From Thermoplasmatales archaeon SW_10_69_26 (GTDB lineage: Archaea; Thermoplasmatota; SW-10-69-26): a stretch of 50,179 nt of DNA. The stretch lies in contig PXUB01000012.1 in the NCBI GenBank assembly GCA_003009755.1, positions 6,770 to 56,948 of the forward strand, in the 5' to 3' direction. The stretch's first letter is position 1, and the number at the start of each line of letters is the position of its first letter. A program made the position numbers and the translations under genes. The notes beneath the pieces are model-generated. The model saw only the letters and a list, made by a program, of their open reading frames with translations. It was not told where the DNA came from and did no database searches. Below are positions 1-9,067 of this stretch, one piece after another.

Positions 1-883
1 CCACGCGGGGAGTTGCGGTGCTCGTTCCGCCGCCGCGTCTTGTTTCGTTGATCGAGTCGGTCTGGGCTACGGCTACACCGCTGGTCCCCAAAAGGTCGGC
101 GGGCACGTGGCAGGCTTGGCAAAACTGGCCGGTGGGGATCGGGTTCTCGTCGGCGTAGTGAAGGCCGACCGTCACCGACCACGGGGGACCTGTGTAGTCA
201 TGGGTGATCGTGGTCGGCCCGGCCCTCACGGGGTCGTTGCCGCCTCCTGCGAATAGGCTTCGACCGCTCTCGGTGAACTCGTGGGTCTGCATGGCGAACG
301 ATGGAAGACCGACCCCCGCTAGGGGCACCTTACTAAGGGACAGGATATCGATCCACGGTTGGTTGTTCACCCATGGAACTCCGTTCATGCCGGAGGTCAT
401 GACGATGGCGGAGTGGGGGGCGGTGCCGAGGGTGTTGCCGCTGCCGGCGCTGGCGACGAGTGTGCCATGCCCGTTGTGGTCGTAGTTGGGAGCCGGCGAT
501 TCCCGGAAGTCGATCTCTCCGTCGATCACGCCCACGATGCGGGTTCCGGGGATGTAGTAGAGTTGGTCGGTCTCCAAGCTGTTCCACACGTCCTGGTCGG
601 CCTGCCAGGCTTCGTCGAAGGTGTCGGCGTCGAGCGTGAGGTTGATGGGTTCGGCGCTTTGCGGGTAGCCGTCGATGTAGGTGGAGGGGTGGGCGGTCCA
701 GTTCGGCGCCCGGAACTCCTCGTGGTAGGGGTTGATGCCCATGTCATCGTAACCGATGACGAAGGGTTGGTTCGGGTTTTGCGCTTGATGGGTGTCCGCG
801 GTGCCGACGGTGGCAAGCAGAACGAGAGTGGTCGAGAGGACCAACAGGGCGAGCACCGTGGTTCGCAGACGGGATCCGGTCAT
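1..883 (-). CDS. Secreted subtilase (S8 family), 3' end cut by window edge
   Basis: An open frame runs from ATG at 883 to the window edge, giving 294 residues with no stop. It has an N-terminal signal segment (about residues 8-28) and closely parallels the next gene upstream. The three subtilisin catalytic motifs are present: Asp47 in a DMG motif, His in NGHGT, and Ser in GTSTATP, just before the edge. The catalytic Asp follows the signal almost directly, so there is no room for an I9 propeptide. The start lies only 23 bp beyond the stop of the paralogous subtilase, so the pair look like a tandem duplication in one operon. It is presumably exported and degrades or processes extracellular protein. 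Family assignment is firm; substrate unknown. Confidence 0.85.
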   Translation of the reverse strand, partial: MTGSRLRTTVLALLVLSTTLVLLATVGTADTHQAQNPNQPFVIGYDDMGINPYHEEFRAPNWTAHPSTYIDGYPQSAEPINLTLDADTFDEAWQADQDVWNSLETDQLYYIPGTRIVGVIDGEIDFRESPAPNYDHNGHGTLVASAGSGNTLGTAPHSAIVMTSGMNGVPWVNNQPWIDILSLSKVPLAGVGLPSFAMQTHEFTESGRSLFAGGGNDPVRAGPTTITHDYTGPPWSVTVGLHYADENPIPTGQFCQACHVPADLLGTSGVAVAQTDSINETRRGGGTSTATPRV

Positions 884-906
884 CGTCTTGGTTCGGTTAT
901 GGAGGG

Positions 907-2346
907 TTAGCGGGTCGCGCGATCGAGGCCCCCACTCACGAGGGCCTGGGTCGAGGCCGCGAGGTCGAGCGTTGGATCGGTCCAGCAGTTGCCATTATAC
1001 GATCCGCGGAACTCGTCGTCTTGGCAGAGTGTGGTGGCCCAGTACGCGCTGCGGGTGTCCTGCCAGAACCGGTGCCAGCGGTCGTCGACAGGACGATCCG
1101 GCCAAGGTTCGTGGCCGAGCAGGATGTCGTGAGCGTGTTGGTTGGCGGTGAAGTTGTGCAGGCCGTAGCCTTGCCAGGTGTAGCGAGCCTCGGCAGGTTG
1201 GGGCTGGTTGTTCGGGAACGTTGTGGGGGAGAGTCCGAAGGTGAGGGTTTCGAGGGTGTGGTCGGGCATCGCCCAGGGGAGGGGGATGGCGGGTTGGCGG
1301 AGCAGTGATTCGAGTTCGGTGCGGTTGAACGAGCCATCGGCGAGCGGGCCCTGGCCGGGTAGGATGGTTTCGGGGGGTGCCTTGGCGTAGGCGGTTGCCG
1401 GGTTCGTGGGTGGGTGGCTTACATCGTTTAGTCGTTGGCGTGCGGTGTCGATGAGCTGGGCGGCGTGGCCGGCGACGCGGGGTGTCGCGGTGCTCGTGCC
1501 GCCTCCGATCGTCGTCCCGTTCATCGAGTCGGTCTCTGCGACGGGGACGCGCATGGTGCCGAGGACCTGGATCGGACGGTCGTAGTTGGCTGGGACATGC
1601 GTGCCGGGGGTGCCTCCCTGGGCGGAGGGGCGAGCGGCTCCGACCTGCACGATCCACGGCGGCCCTCGCTGATCGCCGTGCAGGTTTGTACCTGGGCTCG
1701 TAGCAGGACCATTCCCACCGCCGTTGAAGATGCTTCGTCCCTCCTCTACGATCGCGTGAGAGGTTCGGGCAGAGCCGAATCCGGGAACGCTGACGATTTT
1801 AGCCGTGCTGATCGAGATGACGTCGATCCAGGGCTGGCCTTCCATCCACGAGTACTTGATCCCACCGGAGGTCATGACGATCGCCGAGTGGGGGGCGGTG
1901 CCCAGTGTGTTCCCGCTACCGGCGCTGGCCACCAGGGTGCCATGGCCATGATCGTCGTGGTCGTACCCGGGCGCCGGCTCCTGTTCGAACTGGATCCGAT
2001 CGTCGATCATGCCGACGATCCGCGTGCCGGGGACGTAGTAGAGCTGGTCGGTTTCGGCCTTGCTCCACACGTCCCGGTCGGCTTCCCAGGCTTCGTCGAA
2101 GGTGTCGGCGTCGAGCGTGAGGTTCAACGGTTTGGCTGACTTGGGGTAGCCGTCGATGTAGGTGGAGGGGTGGGCGGTCCAGTTCGGCGCCCGGAACTCC
2201 TCGTGGTAGGGGTTGATGCCGGAGTCCGAGTATCCGATGACGGGGGGAGCCTCTGGAGAGGACCCGAGGGCCGGGACGCTGAGGATGACGAGCAAGCAAC
2301 TGACACATGCAAGCGCCATCCCGAAGCGTCCCGGCGTCCCCTCCAT
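907..2346 (-). CDS. Secreted subtilase (S8 family serine peptidase)
   Basis: A 479-residue protein with an N-terminal hydrophobic signal (about residues 8-28). The catalytic triad is visible: Asp41 in DSGI, His135 in HGHGT, and Ser285 in GGGTSTATP. The mature enzyme seems to begin immediately before the catalytic Asp, so the usual propeptide is absent. The roughly 190 residues after the Ser motif are Pro- and Trp-rich and unassigned. It is closely similar to the partial gene downstream and lies 16 bp after the stop of a small secreted Gly-rich protein, so the three probably form one operon of exported proteins. ATG at 2319 is an alternative start that would shorten the signal region. The family is certain; the substrate is not. 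Confidence 0.9.
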   Translation of the reverse strand: MEGTPGRFGMALACVSCLLVILSVPALGSSPEAPPVIGYSDSGINPYHEEFRAPNWTAHPSTYIDGYPKSAKPLNLTLDADTFDEAWEADRDVWSKAETDQLYYVPGTRIVGMIDDRIQFEQEPAPGYDHDDHGHGTLVASAGSGNTLGTAPHSAIVMTSGGIKYSWMEGQPWIDVISISTAKIVSVPGFGSARTSHAIVEEGRSIFNGGGNGPATSPGTNLHGDQRGPPWIVQVGAARPSAQGGTPGTHVPANYDRPIQVLGTMRVPVAETDSMNGTTIGGGTSTATPRVAGHAAQLIDTARQRLNDVSHPPTNPATAYAKAPPETILPGQGPLADGSFNRTELESLLRQPAIPLPWAMPDHTLETLTFGLSPTTFPNNQPQPAEARYTWQGYGLHNFTANQHAHDILLGHEPWPDRPVDDRWHRFWQDTRSAYWATTLCQDDEFRGSYNGNCWTDPTLDLAASTQALVSGGLDRATR

Positions 2347-2362
2347 ACACGAACCATCCCGT

Positions 2363-2968
2363 TCAGGTCACCGTTGCGCAGGGGACCGGGTTCGAGAAGG
2401 TTACCGACCCGGTCGGTTGCTCGGCCGTCACCGTGGCATCGCAGGAGCCGAAGGTGACCCGAAGGAGCTCCTCGGCGGTTTTTGCGTCAGGGCGATCTAC
2501 GGATTGCTCGGAGATCGGCTGGATCGTTTCGCTGTCGGTCGCCGTCCCGAGAGGGATCGGACAGGAGGAGTCCACGTTCAACACGAGTTGATCGACATCT
2601 CCGTCACCTACGATCGTCGGGACCTGGCAGGTCACGAGGTAGACGGGTGGGACGCCCTCGATAACCAACTCATTGAATTCCGGAGTGACTTCGTCAACGG
2701 CGAGGAGCGTGTTCGTGCAGTCGCACTCGCCGATGTCGACATCCGCGTCCGCGGGCAGTCCTCCACCGCCTCCCCCGCCTCCCCCGCCTCCACCGCCGCA
2801 AATGCCGGACGAGGACGAAGTCGGCGGGGGGCCGATCACGTCGACGAGGCAGTCGATGGCGTCGAGCGGATCGCCGGTTTCGACGCTCGTGTCCGCGCTC
2901 GTGGTCGTCGCGGGCACGATCGCTGTCAACATCGCCAAGCCCAGGACAAGCGTGAGCCGTTTCCTCAT
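2363..2968 (-). CDS. Secreted Gly-rich protein of unknown function
   Basis: The chosen start is ATG at 2968, because it opens a textbook signal peptide (MRKRLTLVLG..., hydrophobic to an ATTTSA cleavage region) and has GAGGT eight bases upstream; the frame is open further upstream but that part does not look coding. The 201-residue product contains a run of 13 glycines near residue 60, encoded by a CCN-rich tract on the plus strand, followed by an acidic Cys-containing section and a Thr/Val-rich C-terminal half with beta-strand character. Several cysteines suggest disulfides outside the cell. It is the first gene of a probable operon with two subtilases, so a role as substrate, partner or inhibitor is possible but unproven. 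No family recognised. Confidence 0.7.
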   Translation of the reverse strand: MRKRLTLVLGLAMLTAIVPATTTSADTSVETGDPLDAIDCLVDVIGPPPTSSSSGICGGGGGGGGGGGGGLPADADVDIGECDCTNTLLAVDEVTPEFNELVIEGVPPVYLVTCQVPTIVGDGDVDQLVLNVDSSCPIPLGTATDSETIQPISEQSVDRPDAKTAEELLRVTFGSCDATVTAEQPTGSVTFSNPVPCATVT

Positions 2969-3173
2969 GAGGCAATACCTCAACTGGGAAAAGAGAACCC
3001 ACCGATAAGAGGTTTCTTGTGGAAGTTTGACGGCCGAGTGGTGGACTGGGGAACGAGTTGGGAGGGATCGACGCTCGACGGCGCCGGGCTGGCCGACGAG
3101 GCCCGCGCGCCCGATTCCAAACCGCCCTCCCGGGGCAAGCGCCTCAGCGTTCGGAGCCTGGCGTCGGCGCCAC

Positions 3174-3181
3174 GCTTTAAC
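3174..3181 (+). promoter_or_regulatory. TATA-like box for aldehyde dehydrogenase gene
   Basis: The box gctttaac sits about 26 bp before the ATG at 3204. This predicts a leaderless or near-leaderless transcript and supports that ATG over the upstream open frame. Confidence 0.5.
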
Positions 3182-3203
3182 AGATGGCGAGGGATGGGTA
3201 TCC

Positions 3204-4655
3204 ATGCTCTCCCTCGAGGACAAGACCTTCGACCTCTTCATCGGCGGCGAGTTCACGGAGGCCGCCGGCGGGCAGACCGCCGAGACCACGAACCCGGGCA
3301 CCGGCGAGGTGATCGGCCACGTCGCCCAAGCCCAGCCCGCGGACGTGGACGAGGCCGTCGCCAGCGCTCACGCCACGTTCGAGGACGAGTGGGGCTCGAT
3401 GGACCCCTACAAGCGCGGCCGGGCGCTCGAAGACTGGGCGGAGATCCTCTGGGATCGGCGCGACCGGATCGCGAAGGTCGAGACCACCGACCAGGGCAAG
3501 ACCCTGCGCGAGGCCCAGGCCGACGTCGCGTTCGCGATCAAGACGATCGAGTACTACGCCGGGCTCACCGACAAGGTGCAAGGCGAAGAGATCCCCGTAC
3601 CGGGGTCGCGCCTGAACTTCACGCGCAAGGAACCGCTCGGCGTCACCGGGCACGTCAGCCCGTGGAACTACCCGTTCCAGCTGGCCGTGCGTTCGCTGGC
3701 GCCAGCGCTCGCCGCCGGCAACACGGCCGTGCTCAAACCCGCATCCTGGACGCCGTTGTCCAGCCTCGCGCTCGCCGAAACCGCCAGCCAGGCCCTGCCC
3801 GACGGCGCGCTCAACGTCGTCCCCGGCCGCGGCTCTCTCGCCGGCGATCGCCTGGTCGAGCACCCGGACGTGCGTGCGCTATCCTTCACCGGCTCCACCG
3901 ACACCGGGATCCAGATCGGGAAGAAAGCGATGGAGAAGTGCGTGCCCGCCACCCTCGAACTCGGCGGGAAGTGTCCCAACGTCGTGTTCGAGGACGCGGA
4001 ACTCGACAAGGCGACCAAGGGCGCGATCTTCGCCGGGTACATGAACGCCGGCCAGATGTGCTGGGCTGGCTCGCGCCTGCTCGTCCAAGAGTCGATCGCC
4101 GACGACGTTGTCGACAACCTCGCCCACGCGCTCGAGAACACGCCCGTCGGCCCCGGCACCGACGAGGCCTCCCAGATGGGTCCGCTCGTCAGCGAGCAGC
4201 GCAAACAGGAGGTCAAGGAGTACATCGAGATCGCCGAGAGCGAGGGACTCGACCTGGTGACCGGTGGGGGCGAACCCGACGACGTGCCCGAGGACGGCCA
4301 CTACCTCGAGCAGACTCTCTTCAAGGACGTGCCCCGCGACTCGCAGCTCGCTCGCGAGGAGGTCTTCGGCCCGGTCGTGACCGTGCACACCTTCGAGGAC
4401 GAGGAGGAGGCCGTCGAGATCGCGAACGACACCGAGTACGGGCTCTACGCCTACGCCTACACCTCCGACATGGGACGCGCGATGCGGCTCAGCGAGGAGC
4501 TCGAGGCCGGCGTCGTCTCGATCAACGAGTCGCCGATCACCTTCCCCCAATCCCCGTTCGGCGGCCACAAGGAGTCCGGTATCGGCCACGAGCAGGGCAA
4601 GGAAGCGATCGAGCACTACACGAAGCAGAAGACGGTGTTCTTCAAGCAGCCCTAG
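3204..4655 (+). CDS. NAD(P)-dependent aldehyde dehydrogenase
   Basis: This 483-residue protein has normal family length and oxidises an aldehyde to an acid with NAD(P)+ in the cytosol. The catalytic set is complete: Asn155 in SPWNYPF, Glu252 in LELGGK, and the nucleophile Cys286 in NAGQMCW. The late motifs EEVFGPV and PFGGHKESG are also present. The sequence resembles the succinate-semialdehyde and betaine-aldehyde groups, but residues alone do not fix the substrate. The start is ATG 3204 because of the TATA-like box about 26 bp upstream; the frame stays open for 59 more codons upstream with non-coding character. It stands alone, with the next gene on the same strand about 165 bp on. The product is Asp/Glu-rich like its neighbours. 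Confidence 0.93.
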   Translation: MLSLEDKTFDLFIGGEFTEAAGGQTAETTNPGTGEVIGHVAQAQPADVDEAVASAHATFEDEWGSMDPYKRGRALEDWAEILWDRRDRIAKVETTDQGKTLREAQADVAFAIKTIEYYAGLTDKVQGEEIPVPGSRLNFTRKEPLGVTGHVSPWNYPFQLAVRSLAPALAAGNTAVLKPASWTPLSSLALAETASQALPDGALNVVPGRGSLAGDRLVEHPDVRALSFTGSTDTGIQIGKKAMEKCVPATLELGGKCPNVVFEDAELDKATKGAIFAGYMNAGQMCWAGSRLLVQESIADDVVDNLAHALENTPVGPGTDEASQMGPLVSEQRKQEVKEYIEIAESEGLDLVTGGGEPDDVPEDGHYLEQTLFKDVPRDSQLAREEVFGPVVTVHTFEDEEEAVEIANDTEYGLYAYAYTSDMGRAMRLSEELEAGVVSINESPITFPQSPFGGHKESGIGHEQGKEAIEHYTKQKTVFFKQP

Positions 4656-4821
4656 CTCGGTCCGCTCCCTCGTCGCCGACCTCTCCTCGCATCACCCCAT
4701 TGCCGTGAACCTCGCGGCTGGCAGGCCCCGTGGTCCAGGAGAGGGCCGCTCCCCAGCGAGGTCGACGATGCGGCCGAGCCTCCCCCGAGGGACCTCCGGT
4801 AAGCCGCCCGGAAAAAGAAAA

Positions 4822-5289
4822 ATGACAGGCGGCCATGCGCGGTCCGCCGTGAGCGAGGACGAGGGCACCCGTCGGCACCGCATCCGGTTCGACATGGGCC
4901 TGTACTCGGACAACAAGTCCGCGATCAAGGCCCCGATCAAGGACCAGGACCTCACCTGGCAGTTCCTCGGCCGGGAGGAGGGCAACACGAAGGGTCGCTA
5001 CAGCGGCGACGACCTCGAGGTGTTCGCCCTCTACACCGACGAGCACGCCGACTTCACGTTGCAAGGCACCGACGACGACGCGATCGAGGCGATCTTGACG
5101 GCCTGGGACGAGTTCCCCCACGAGAAGGTCGACGAAGACGAGGAGGACATCGCCAGCCCCGCCGACGAAGAGGAGGAGCTGGAGGTGGCCGTCTGGAAAT
5201 TCAAGAAGCCCACGCGTCGGCCGGGGGAGCCCGAGCACTTCTACGAGCGCCGACTCGAGGACTGGAAGGCCGAGGATCCGCGATCATAG
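4822..5289 (+). CDS. Small acidic protein of unknown function
   Basis: A 155-residue protein if translated from ATG 4822; GTG 4849 and ATG 4894 (MGLYSDNK) are alternatives, and the open frame extends to GTG 4705 with Arg/Pro-rich, non-coding-looking content. The middle (KAPIKDQDLTWQFLGREEG) and the Asp/Glu-rich second half look like a genuine soluble protein. A DEDEED stretch and an EEEEL stretch precede a basic KFKK segment, then the tail. No signal peptide or membrane segment is present. It sits between the aldehyde dehydrogenase and the convergent beta-helix gene, whose stop is 9 bp away. I do not recognise the family. Confidence 0.65.
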   Translation: MTGGHARSAVSEDEGTRRHRIRFDMGLYSDNKSAIKAPIKDQDLTWQFLGREEGNTKGRYSGDDLEVFALYTDEHADFTLQGTDDDAIEAILTAWDEFPHEKVDEDEEDIASPADEEEELEVAVWKFKKPTRRPGEPEHFYERRLEDWKAEDPRS

Positions 5290-5298
5290 CCCTGGCGG

Positions 5299-7542
5299 TC
5301 AGGGCCGGGCGTCCAGCCACGGGTCGAAGCAGACCTCGGCCCCATCCGTGGAGATCGCTTGCCCCTCGCCGTCGGCCACGGTGCCGGTGCAGGCGTCGGC
5401 GACGTCCCCGCTGGGACCGGACGCGTGGCCCCACCAGTTCTCGCGAGCGTCGACGGGCTCGGCCAGGTCCTGGGCGTGCAGCCCCTCCTCGGTGTTCCCA
5501 GCGATCGCGTTGGCCGCCAGCGTCAGGTCCGCCGGCTGGCCGAGGAGCCCACCCTGCGCCCAGACGCCGACCGCGTTCGCCGTGACCTGGCTGTCGTGGA
5601 CGGCCACGTCCTCGTTGGCCCGGTAGAGCCCGAGGCCGCGATCGTAGCCGGACACCGTCGCGTCGGCCACATGGGCGTCCTCGGTGTCCCAGATCGCCAG
5701 CCCGGTGACCGCCTCGTCCTGGACCGCGTCGAGAGGGTGCGAGCTCGGTCCGGCGATGGCGGCCTGACGGACCGTCGCGTTGCGGGCCTCGATGACGCGC
5801 AGCCCGCCGCCGGCGTTGGCCGCCAGCTGGGCCGTCTCGACGTCGGTCTCGGTGCCGCGGACGTCGATCCCGAACCCGTCGTTGCCCGTGGCGTGGCTGT
5901 CGCGGACCTCGGCGTCGAGCGAGGAGCCGACGACGAGGCCGTGCAGAGCGTTGCGGTGGGCCTCGATGTCGCGAAGCTGGGCGTCGAGGGAGCCCCCGTA
6001 GACGCCGATCCCGAACCCCTCGTTGTCGGAGGCCTCGTTGCCGATCAGGCGGGTCCCCTCGGAGCCGGTGGCCGCGAGGCCGGCGGCGGCGAAGAGGCCG
6101 GCGTCGAACCCGCTGCCGGTCACGGTCGCGTTCCGGATCGTGGTGGATCGGGCATCCGTGACCACGATCCCGGACGAGGGCGCGGCGTCGTGCACGGCGG
6201 TGTCGGTGACGCGAGCGGCCTTCGTCCCGTCGAGCACGATCCCCGAGCGGGTGGCCTCGACCGTCGCCTCGGTGACGTGCACGCTGGTGCTGTCGACGGC
6301 GTGGATCCCGTAGGCCGCGTCCTGCACGTGCACGTCGTCGATCCGGACGCCGGCGGTGTCGACGAGCACGGCCTGGCCCACCGGTTCCTCGATCTGGAGG
6401 CCGCGGTCGGCGTGGTGGTAGACGAGCGGTTGCCCGTTCACCTGGTTGGCTTCGACGTCGTGGACGTAGTGCTCTTGGGTGTCGCCGGTGAGGGCCAGCC
6501 CGCCGCCCGTCATGGCGTTGCCCTGGATGCGGAGATCGGAGGCTTCGTCGACGTGGATCGCGAGGTTGTCCTGCACGCCGTCGACGCGGTTGTCGCGGAT
6601 CAGCGCGTCCTGGGAGAGCTGGACGCGGATCGCCTCGTAGGTGGCCTCGGTCACCTCGTTGCCGACCACGCGGGTGGCCTCGTCGGCGTCCAGGACCCAC
6701 AGCCCACGGTAGGCTTGCCCGACGCGGTTGTCGACGACGGCCACGTCGTCGGTCCCGGACGTGATCACGCCGCTGGACACGGTGAGAGCGACGGCGTTGT
6801 CCCGCACGGTCACGTCGTGGCCGTCGAGGACGACGACGCCGCCCATCGTGGCCGCCGCGACGTTGCTCTCGACGGTCGCGTTGCCGACCGCGTCGAGCAC
6901 GACCCCGCTTGCGCCCGGCGCGGACGGGGCCGAGGAGGCGCCAGTGCCGGTCACGACGTTGTCGCGGACGACCACGTGGGCCTGGGTGCCTTCGATGCGG
7001 ATCGCCTGGTTCGGGGCAGCGACGAGATCGTTGGGCACCTCCCCGCACCACCGCTCGACGCCGGGAACGATGATGCAGGTGGGGATCCCCTGGGAGTTGC
7101 CGGTCGCCTCGATGCACCAGCCCTCGATCACGTAGGGGTTGGCCTCGGTGCCGTCCCCGGCGACGACACCGCTGCCCGGCCGGTAGGTCGGCTCACCCGT
7201 CAGCGGGTCCTCGCCCAGGATGAAGCCCTGCGGGCCGACCTCCTCGGTGATCTCGATCGGCGGGTGCGGGCTGCAGGCGTCGAGATCCTCGGCCGTGATG
7301 CCCGCCTCCGGCACCGGTTCGAGGCCATCGGTGGGCATCGTGGGCATCGATCGGACACTGTCCAGACCCTCGAGCGCGAGGGACCGATCGACGTCTGCGT
7401 CGGCCAGGCCCGTGGCGAGGTTCGCGCTGTCGGCGATCGGCTCGCGGACAGGCGCGCTCGGCGAGGGAGCGGCGAGGGCGAGGCTAGAGAGGCCGACGAG
7501 CGCGAGCGCGGCGGCGAGCCAGGCGTGCCGGGAGGCGACCAT
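5299..7542 (-). CDS. Secreted right-handed beta-helix (NosD/PbH1-type) protein
   Basis: A 747-residue exported protein starting at ATG 7542 with an Ala/Leu signal peptide; GTG 7551 is three codons upstream. After a linker and a Cys-containing segment it shows the sequence GDGTEANPYVIEGW, which commonly opens NosD-like beta-helices. Some twenty imperfect turns of about 22-25 residues follow, each centred on patterns such as VRDN, VVGN and VESN. The C-terminal cap NWWGHASGPSG is typical of these proteins. Such folds often bind or cleave surface polysaccharide, but no catalytic residues can be identified. It is the last gene of a possible minus-strand group after nadC. Two further beta-helix proteins occur in this window, at 29105 and 45816. 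Confidence 0.85.
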   Translation of the reverse strand: MVASRHAWLAAALALVGLSSLALAAPSPSAPVREPIADSANLATGLADADVDRSLALEGLDSVRSMPTMPTDGLEPVPEAGITAEDLDACSPHPPIEITEEVGPQGFILGEDPLTGEPTYRPGSGVVAGDGTEANPYVIEGWCIEATGNSQGIPTCIIVPGVERWCGEVPNDLVAAPNQAIRIEGTQAHVVVRDNVVTGTGASSAPSAPGASGVVLDAVGNATVESNVAAATMGGVVVLDGHDVTVRDNAVALTVSSGVITSGTDDVAVVDNRVGQAYRGLWVLDADEATRVVGNEVTEATYEAIRVQLSQDALIRDNRVDGVQDNLAIHVDEASDLRIQGNAMTGGGLALTGDTQEHYVHDVEANQVNGQPLVYHHADRGLQIEEPVGQAVLVDTAGVRIDDVHVQDAAYGIHAVDSTSVHVTEATVEATRSGIVLDGTKAARVTDTAVHDAAPSSGIVVTDARSTTIRNATVTGSGFDAGLFAAAGLAATGSEGTRLIGNEASDNEGFGIGVYGGSLDAQLRDIEAHRNALHGLVVGSSLDAEVRDSHATGNDGFGIDVRGTETDVETAQLAANAGGGLRVIEARNATVRQAAIAGPSSHPLDAVQDEAVTGLAIWDTEDAHVADATVSGYDRGLGLYRANEDVAVHDSQVTANAVGVWAQGGLLGQPADLTLAANAIAGNTEEGLHAQDLAEPVDARENWWGHASGPSGDVADACTGTVADGEGQAISTDGAEVCFDPWLDARP

Positions 7543-7609
7543 GGGCGCCACGCCGCCCAGCGCCCTCTTGGCTGTTCGGGTCCAGGCGCTAGGCGCTCGC
7601 GAACCGACG

Positions 7610-8446
7610 TCAAACGGGTTCGACGAGCATCGTCACGTCGGCGGCGGGCGCCGAGTGCGTCAACGAACCAAGCGAGACCCGGTCGACGTGGGGCGCGTGA
7701 TCCGCCACGGTGCCCAGCGTGATGCCGCCGCTGGCCTCGACGGTGAGGCTCGGTTCCAGGCGTTTCAGCAGCTCCACGAGGTCCCCCAGCCCCTCGGGGT
7801 CGACGTTGTCGAGCAGCACGCCGTCGGCGCTGGCGCGGGCGACGGCGCGGGCTTCGTCGGCGGTCTCGGCCTCGACGATCACCGTCTGGTCCCCCGCGTT
7901 CGATCGGGCGGCCTCGACGGCTTCGTCGACGGAGACGAACGCCAGGTGGTTCTCCTTGACGAGCACCGAGCCGGCGAGGTTGTCCCGGTGAGGCCGACCG
8001 CCGCCCAGGCGCACGGCCTCGTGCTCGCGCTCGCGCAGACCGGGCGTCGTCTTGCGGGTGGCCAGCACCTCGCACTCGGCATCGGTCTCGTCCACCCGGT
8101 CCACGATCTCGGCGGTGCGGGTCGCGATGCCGGACAGGTGGGCCAGCACGTTCAGCGCGGTGCGTTCCCGTGCCAACAACGGGTGGGCTGGACCGTGGGC
8201 CTCGGCCAGCAGCTCGCCGGCGTCGACCCGCTGGCCGTCCTCGACCTCGGGGTCGACGGTGACGCCGTCGGTCTCGAGCACCCGGCAGGCGGTGTCGAGC
8301 CCGGCGACGACGAGCGGTTGCTTTGTGCAGATCTCGGCCTCGGCCTCGGCGTCTTCGGGGATGAGGGACCGCGAGGTGACGTCCTCCTCGGCGCGGTCCT
8401 CGCTCAGCCACGGCCCGATCGGGTCCTCGCCCATCGAGGCGGGCAT
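7610..8446 (-). CDS. nadC: Nicotinate-nucleotide pyrophosphorylase (quinolinate phosphoribosyltransferase)
   Basis: A 278-residue protein of normal NadC length that converts quinolinate plus PRPP into nicotinate mononucleotide, CO2 and PPi in de novo NAD synthesis. Visible family motifs are ERTALNVLAHLSGIAT, TRKTTPGLR, the GGGRPHR loop followed by LVKENH (PRPP and quinolinate contacts), LLDNV, EASGGI, and the C-terminal VSLGSLTHS. The start is ATG 8446, with ATG 8434 possible. It lies 33 bp after the membrane protein gene on the same strand. The aspartate dehydrogenase that feeds the same pathway begins about 1.1 kb away on the opposite strand; quinolinate synthase NadA is not in the window. 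Very confident. Confidence 0.97.
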   Translation of the reverse strand: MPASMGEDPIGPWLSEDRAEEDVTSRSLIPEDAEAEAEICTKQPLVVAGLDTACRVLETDGVTVDPEVEDGQRVDAGELLAEAHGPAHPLLARERTALNVLAHLSGIATRTAEIVDRVDETDAECEVLATRKTTPGLREREHEAVRLGGGRPHRDNLAGSVLVKENHLAFVSVDEAVEAARSNAGDQTVIVEAETADEARAVARASADGVLLDNVDPEGLGDLVELLKRLEPSLTVEASGGITLGTVADHAPHVDRVSLGSLTHSAPAADVTMLVEPV

Positions 8447-8479
8447 GCGCCTGAGTGGGAAAACGGTTCGGTCCGGGCC

Positions 8480-8986
8480 TCAGCGGTGCTCGAGGGAGTA
8501 GCGTTCCTGGATCAACAGCCAGGCCATGCCGGTGACGGCGGCGATGGCGCCCGCGACGAGGGTCAGGTACCAGCCCCAGTCGGCGGCGGCCGAGAAGCTG
8601 GCCCCCGCAGCGGACGCCGACCCCCAGAAGGACAGATCCTCGGCCGGCCACGTGAGGACAGCCGTCAGGGGAGCCACCAGCAGGAACCCGCCGGAGGCCA
8701 TCCACAGCCAGCCCGCGGTGGACGCCATCTCGGTGTTCTCGCCCTGGAACCGGAGCACCAGCCCGCCGACGAGCCCCACGAAGGTGAGCACGCCGACGGC
8801 CACGACGGCGGCCCCGTTCACGACGGAATCGAGCGGTCCGGGATCGAAGGGCGAGACGCTGGCGGCGATCCCGCTCGACCCGGCGTCGGCCCTCAACGTC
8901 CACCAGGGGGCCACGAGCCCGATCGCGGCGACGATGAGGCTGAGGCCGGCCGCGAACGGCAGATGGCGGGGTGGGTCCCACCCCAT
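8480..8986 (-). CDS. Four-TM membrane protein of unknown function
   Basis: A 168-residue integral membrane protein with about four hydrophobic segments (near residues 9-31, 55-78, 86-110 and 136-160). Trp-rich loops include one with GSASAAGASFSAAADW. The start ATG 8986 (MGWDPPRHL) is preferred because sequence upstream of it is repeat DNA, although the frame is open further. It heads a possible minus-strand operon with nadC 33 bp downstream. No catalytic motif is seen and the family is not recognised, so any link to NAD metabolism is only positional. Confidence 0.72.
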   Translation of the reverse strand: MGWDPPRHLPFAAGLSLIVAAIGLVAPWWTLRADAGSSGIAASVSPFDPGPLDSVVNGAAVVAVGVLTFVGLVGGLVLRFQGENTEMASTAGWLWMASGGFLLVAPLTAVLTWPAEDLSFWGSASAAGASFSAAADWGWYLTLVAGAIAAVTGMAWLLIQERYSLEHR

Positions 8987-9067
8987 ACGGGATAGCACGG
9001 GACCGGACGCAAGAGGCTTTCGAGTTCCATCGAAAATTTCCGTATCTGCGTGTCCGCGTCGGGCGGT

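Noticed and set aside
2763-2800. Poly-Gly tract taken as a sequencing artefact
   Set aside because: The GGN codons vary (ggc, ggg, ggt-like) and the frame stays intact on both sides, so a real tract is more likely, though strain variation is possible.
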